Origin: Nitrospira sp. UBA2083
GTDB lineage: Bacteria > Nitrospirota > Nitrospiria > Nitrospirales > Nitrospiraceae
Reading direction: 5' to 3'
Assembly (NCBI GenBank): GCA_002331625.1
Contig: DCZN01000131.1
Location: 479 to 7,271 of the forward strand
DNA: 6,793 nucleotides
Shown: piece by piece, positions 4,849 through 6,793 of the stretch
Layout of the letters: every line of letters starts with the position of its first letter
Position numbering within the stretch: the first letter of the stretch is position 1
Translations under genes and position numbers: made by a program
Notes under the pieces: model-generated
What the model saw: only the letters and a program-made list of their open reading frames with translations
Told to the model about the DNA's origin: nothing
Databases searched by the model: none

Positions 4849-6393
4849 TTATGGCTCGGGGCTCGCGAGCACGTTGAGGGTTCCATTACTCATCGTTCGC
4901 ACATAGAGGGCGTCGATATCGGCAATCACGGCAATCCCCTGTATCGACGTCACCAATCCCCGTATCGAGACGGTTGGGGTCAGCGTTCGATACAGCCCGG
5001 TTCTCAGCATGTCGCGTATCCGATCGATCATCGGCGTCACCCCAAGTACGATTTTAGGAGCAATAGAATCTCGGAGCGGTGCATCAGGGAACCAGTCTGG
5101 GGCCGTGGTCTGAAGCAGATGTGTGGTTTCGAGGTCATACCGAAGGCCACTGAGATAGACCATCTCTGTCATCGGGTTGAATGCCGGCTTCCCGATCAAA
5201 TACACGTAGCCTCGCGCATCTCCGGTGAACTCCACGCGCAGGAGCATGTGGTTATCGCCAAGTCCCAAAAGTCCCACACCGGTAATCGTGATGAAATGGC
5301 CCTTGTTTTCAACGCGTGTTCCTCTCAGCCGCTTCGATAACGTCTCGGAGAGTGTAAGGTAGTCAATCCGCGCATCGGCTAGGACGTGAAATTTCTTGGC
5401 GACGGGCCGTCTTTCGGAATAGTTTGCTTCGACATCAGTCACACCACGAAAATCCGGAGAAGAGGCTTCCGTCTCGAGCTGAGGCAGAGCTGTGGACGAT
5501 ATTGGCGGTTCAGCCCCATGAACGATCACCGGATGCGCGGTGATGTGAAGAATACTATTGACGCCGTGGCCATCTCTCGAAAATCCGGTATGCCTCACCT
5601 TATCGAGATTAAGTAGAAGCCAGGTGTCCGGCTCCAATTGGATGGGACGACGCAGTGCGGTCCAGACATCTTCCGCATGAGCCTTCACACTCACAGCCTG
5701 AAGGCGCGAGACGGCGGTGTTGAGACCGTCCTTGACCTGATCCGAAAGGGCCGTGTTGACGGCCTGCTGCAGATCCACATCTGCGCGGAGGAACTGGCAT
5801 GGCTCCGCGGAATGCACGGTCACGCTACGGAGGGAGCCCGACACCCCGTAATGCGGTGTCAGCCCGATCGCAATGCTTCCATTGAGTGTGGCGTGTTTCG
5901 GCCATTCGTTCCCATCGCCACATTGTGCCGCTGAATCAGGGTCCTGCGAAGGTGGTCGCACCCCAATCTTATAGCGGAGCGGCGCACTCAGAAAGAGCGT
6001 GCCTCCCGAGAGTTCAATATTCTTCCACCAATCTCTGATCGGTAAACCCGGCCCCATACTCCTGATCGGGTAAGTTGACTGCTCGATCAAAAAGTCATCC
6101 CGTTCCGCATAGTATGTGTACTCCCCGCCTTTCGGGTATTTGATGGCGCTCTCCCAATGGTCGAACTTCTTTGGAATGAGGTTCGGATTGTTGACGGCAT
6201 CGAGAAATCCCGACACATCCACTCGCAACGGCACGTTGATAATGGAGTCTGCCGTTCCACGGATCGGGTTTTCGATCGAAGGAAGTTTCTCAGGCGCCGG
6301 CGGCCGAATCACATAGTCGGTATTGGAACAACTCGCCAATAGCGCGACCAATCCCATCGTCGGCACGACACGGTATGTGGACGTGAGAAACAT
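4849..6393 (-). CDS. DUF4403 family lipoprotein
   Basis: A 514-residue outer-membrane-type lipoprotein. The N-terminus M-F-L-T-S-T-Y-R-V-V-P-T-M-G-L-V-A-L-L-A-S-C gives a clear lipobox, L19-A20-S21-C22, followed by S-N-T-D. With no aspartate at +2, export to the outer membrane is expected. Then come I-N-V-P-L-R-V-D-V-S-G-F-L-D-A-V-N (family-typical first strand and helix after a Pro-rich linker), W-K-N-I-E-L-S-G-G-T-L-F-L-S-A-P-L-R-Y, an amphipathic middle helix region (Q-Q-A-V-N-T-A-L-S-D-Q-V-K-D-G-L), W-L-L-L-N-L-D-K-V-R, and a second half with L-S-K-R-L-R-G-T-R and G-Y-V-Y-L-I-G-K-P-A-F. Length and order fit DUF4403, whose function is unknown to me. The longer frame back to 6489 is rejected because AAGGAGG sits 5 bases before ATG 6393. 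It stands apart from the small-gene run, with a gene-free stretch between. Confidence 0.85.
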   Translation of the reverse strand: MFLTSTYRVVPTMGLVALLASCSNTDYVIRPPAPEKLPSIENPIRGTADSIINVPLRVDVSGFLDAVNNPNLIPKKFDHWESAIKYPKGGEYTYYAERDDFLIEQSTYPIRSMGPGLPIRDWWKNIELSGGTLFLSAPLRYKIGVRPPSQDPDSAAQCGDGNEWPKHATLNGSIAIGLTPHYGVSGSLRSVTVHSAEPCQFLRADVDLQQAVNTALSDQVKDGLNTAVSRLQAVSVKAHAEDVWTALRRPIQLEPDTWLLLNLDKVRHTGFSRDGHGVNSILHITAHPVIVHGAEPPISSTALPQLETEASSPDFRGVTDVEANYSERRPVAKKFHVLADARIDYLTLSETLSKRLRGTRVENKGHFITITGVGLLGLGDNHMLLRVEFTGDARGYVYLIGKPAFNPMTEMVYLSGLRYDLETTHLLQTTAPDWFPDAPLRDSIAPKIVLGVTPMIDRIRDMLRTGLYRTLTPTVSIRGLVTSIQGIAVIADIDALYVRTMSNGTLNVLASPEP

Positions 6394-6398
6394 AGGAG

Positions 6399-6405
6399 CC
6401 TCCTT
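6399..6405 (-). promoter_or_regulatory. Shine-Dalgarno AAGGAGG for the DUF4403 gene
   Basis: A perfect seven-base match to the anti-Shine-Dalgarno complement (CCTCCTT on the + strand), preceded by further A residues, lies 5 bases before the ATG at 6391-6393. It decides the start and predicts strong translation. Confidence 0.88.
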
Positions 6406-6452
6406 TTTCACTCGCCCACGCCCATGGGGCCGTGTCGAATGGCGACTTCGGT

Positions 6453-6492
6453 ACATGCCTCGTGCTACATGGGACATGCCTCCCATCACATG
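6453..6492. repeat. Four phased ACATG repeats upstream of the DUF4403 gene
   Basis: ACATG occurs at 6453, 6467, 6474 and 6488, with start-to-start spacings of 14, 7 and 14 bases. The first and third sit in a longer direct repeat, ACATGCCTC (6453-6461 and 6474-6482), 21 bases apart, about two helical turns. The cluster spans the end of the upstream fragment and the leader of the lipoprotein gene, so a regulator site is possible but unproven. Confidence 0.35.
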
Positions 6493-6668
6493 AGCTGGAA
6501 CTTGATGACCTGATGCCCCTGCGCCACGCGCTTCTTGACGCTCGGATGTCCGTCATACTCTCCGGCCAGCTTCACTCCGCAGGCCACGACGTTGTCTTTG
6601 TTCCATAACGAGGCTGTGTCAGCTCGACTGGTACGATAGCCCCGTATTGTCCTCCACACCCTGTGGCT
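6486..6668 (-). pseudogene. C-terminal fragment of an unidentified protein, no good start codon
   Basis: The frame is open for 60 codons between an upstream TGA (6669-6671) and its own TGA (6486-6488). The end reads as real protein: A-D-T-A-S-L-W-N-K-D-N-V-V-A-C-G-V-K-L, then A-G-E-Y-D-G-H-P-S-V-K-K-R-V, then A-Q-G-H-Q-V-I-K-F-Q-L-M. The only candidate start in frame is GTG at 6657-6659, without a ribosome binding site; there is no upstream ATG. An ATG at 6670-6672 in another frame gives M-K-P-Q-G-V-E-D-N-T-G-L-S-Y-Q-S-S before stopping near 6620, so a frameshift around 6620-6640 may have split a small gene. It lies about 95 bases before the DUF4403 gene on the same strand and may once have been co-transcribed. 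I do not recognise the family. Confidence 0.5.
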
Positions 6669-6793
6669 TCATCTGTGATCTGGCTTACACACCTCCAGGT
6701 CGATTTTATTGGCCACGTAAGGTGTCTTACAGATTGAGCGGGGACGAGTGGGTAAAATCGTGCTCAGCACTGAACGGATCTGTCACTCAGAAG
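6669..6793. other. Right end of window, no gene seen
   Basis: No convincing reading frame is visible. Two small symmetric elements are present: GTAAG-GTGT-CTTAC (6717-6730) and the palindrome GTGCT-C-AGCAC (6760-6770). Either could be an operator half or chance. On the - strand this would be the region upstream of the fragment at 6486-6668. Confidence 0.4.

Noticed and set aside
4411..4886. - strand open frames over the fossil CMD region
   Set aside because: The + strand alignment to the intact CMD gene explains the sequence; the - strand products have no recognisable features.
6394..6489. N-terminal extension of the DUF4403 protein back to a GTG at 6489
   Set aside because: The extension is Arg/His/Gly-rich, would bury the signal peptide, and the perfect AAGGAGG before ATG 6393 marks the real start.

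Overview
The window is bacterial, from a Gram-negative organism: it carries a lipobox-bearing outer-membrane-type lipoprotein and several Sec signal peptides. The pairing of a heavy-metal-associated domain protein, a CEPC-type carboxymuconolactone decarboxylase (CMD) protein and an exported DsrE-like protein, together with a DUF4403 lipoprotein, suggests Nitrospira or a relative. That assignment is inference from remembered family distributions, not a search.

Layout. Bases 1-1132 (+ strand) hold the tail of an HMA-domain protein, a complete CMD/AhpD-like protein, and a DsrE-like periplasmic protein joined to it by a 4-base ATGA overlap. The DsrE gene is split by a single -1 frameshift near 869. 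Bases 1133-1296 are a convergent intergenic region with two adjacent perfect hairpins and a smaller third. Bases 1297-4001 (- strand) hold five consecutive small genes. All have a signal peptide or membrane segments and none has a function I recognise. Bases 4002-4848 contain no intact gene. In them lies a decayed second CMD gene (4419-4646, + strand), about 73% identical at protein level to the intact copy, with an in-frame TGA, a 2-base loss and a perfect 10-base tandem duplication. Bases 4849-6393 (- strand) encode a DUF4403 family lipoprotein with a very strong ribosome binding site. Upstream of it, 6486-6668 (- strand) is the C-terminal part of another protein that has no good start codon.

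The left block looks like a small redox, sulfur or metal-handling operon: a metal carrier, a thiol-bearing AhpD-like protein and an exported DsrE-like protein. The second CMD fossil, the frameshifted DsrE gene and the start-less fragment upstream of DUF4403 show that genes are eroding across the window. The five-gene run of exported orphans is typical of accessory DNA; its function cannot be read from the sequence. I see no complete defence system, CRISPR array, transposase, tRNA or rRNA.
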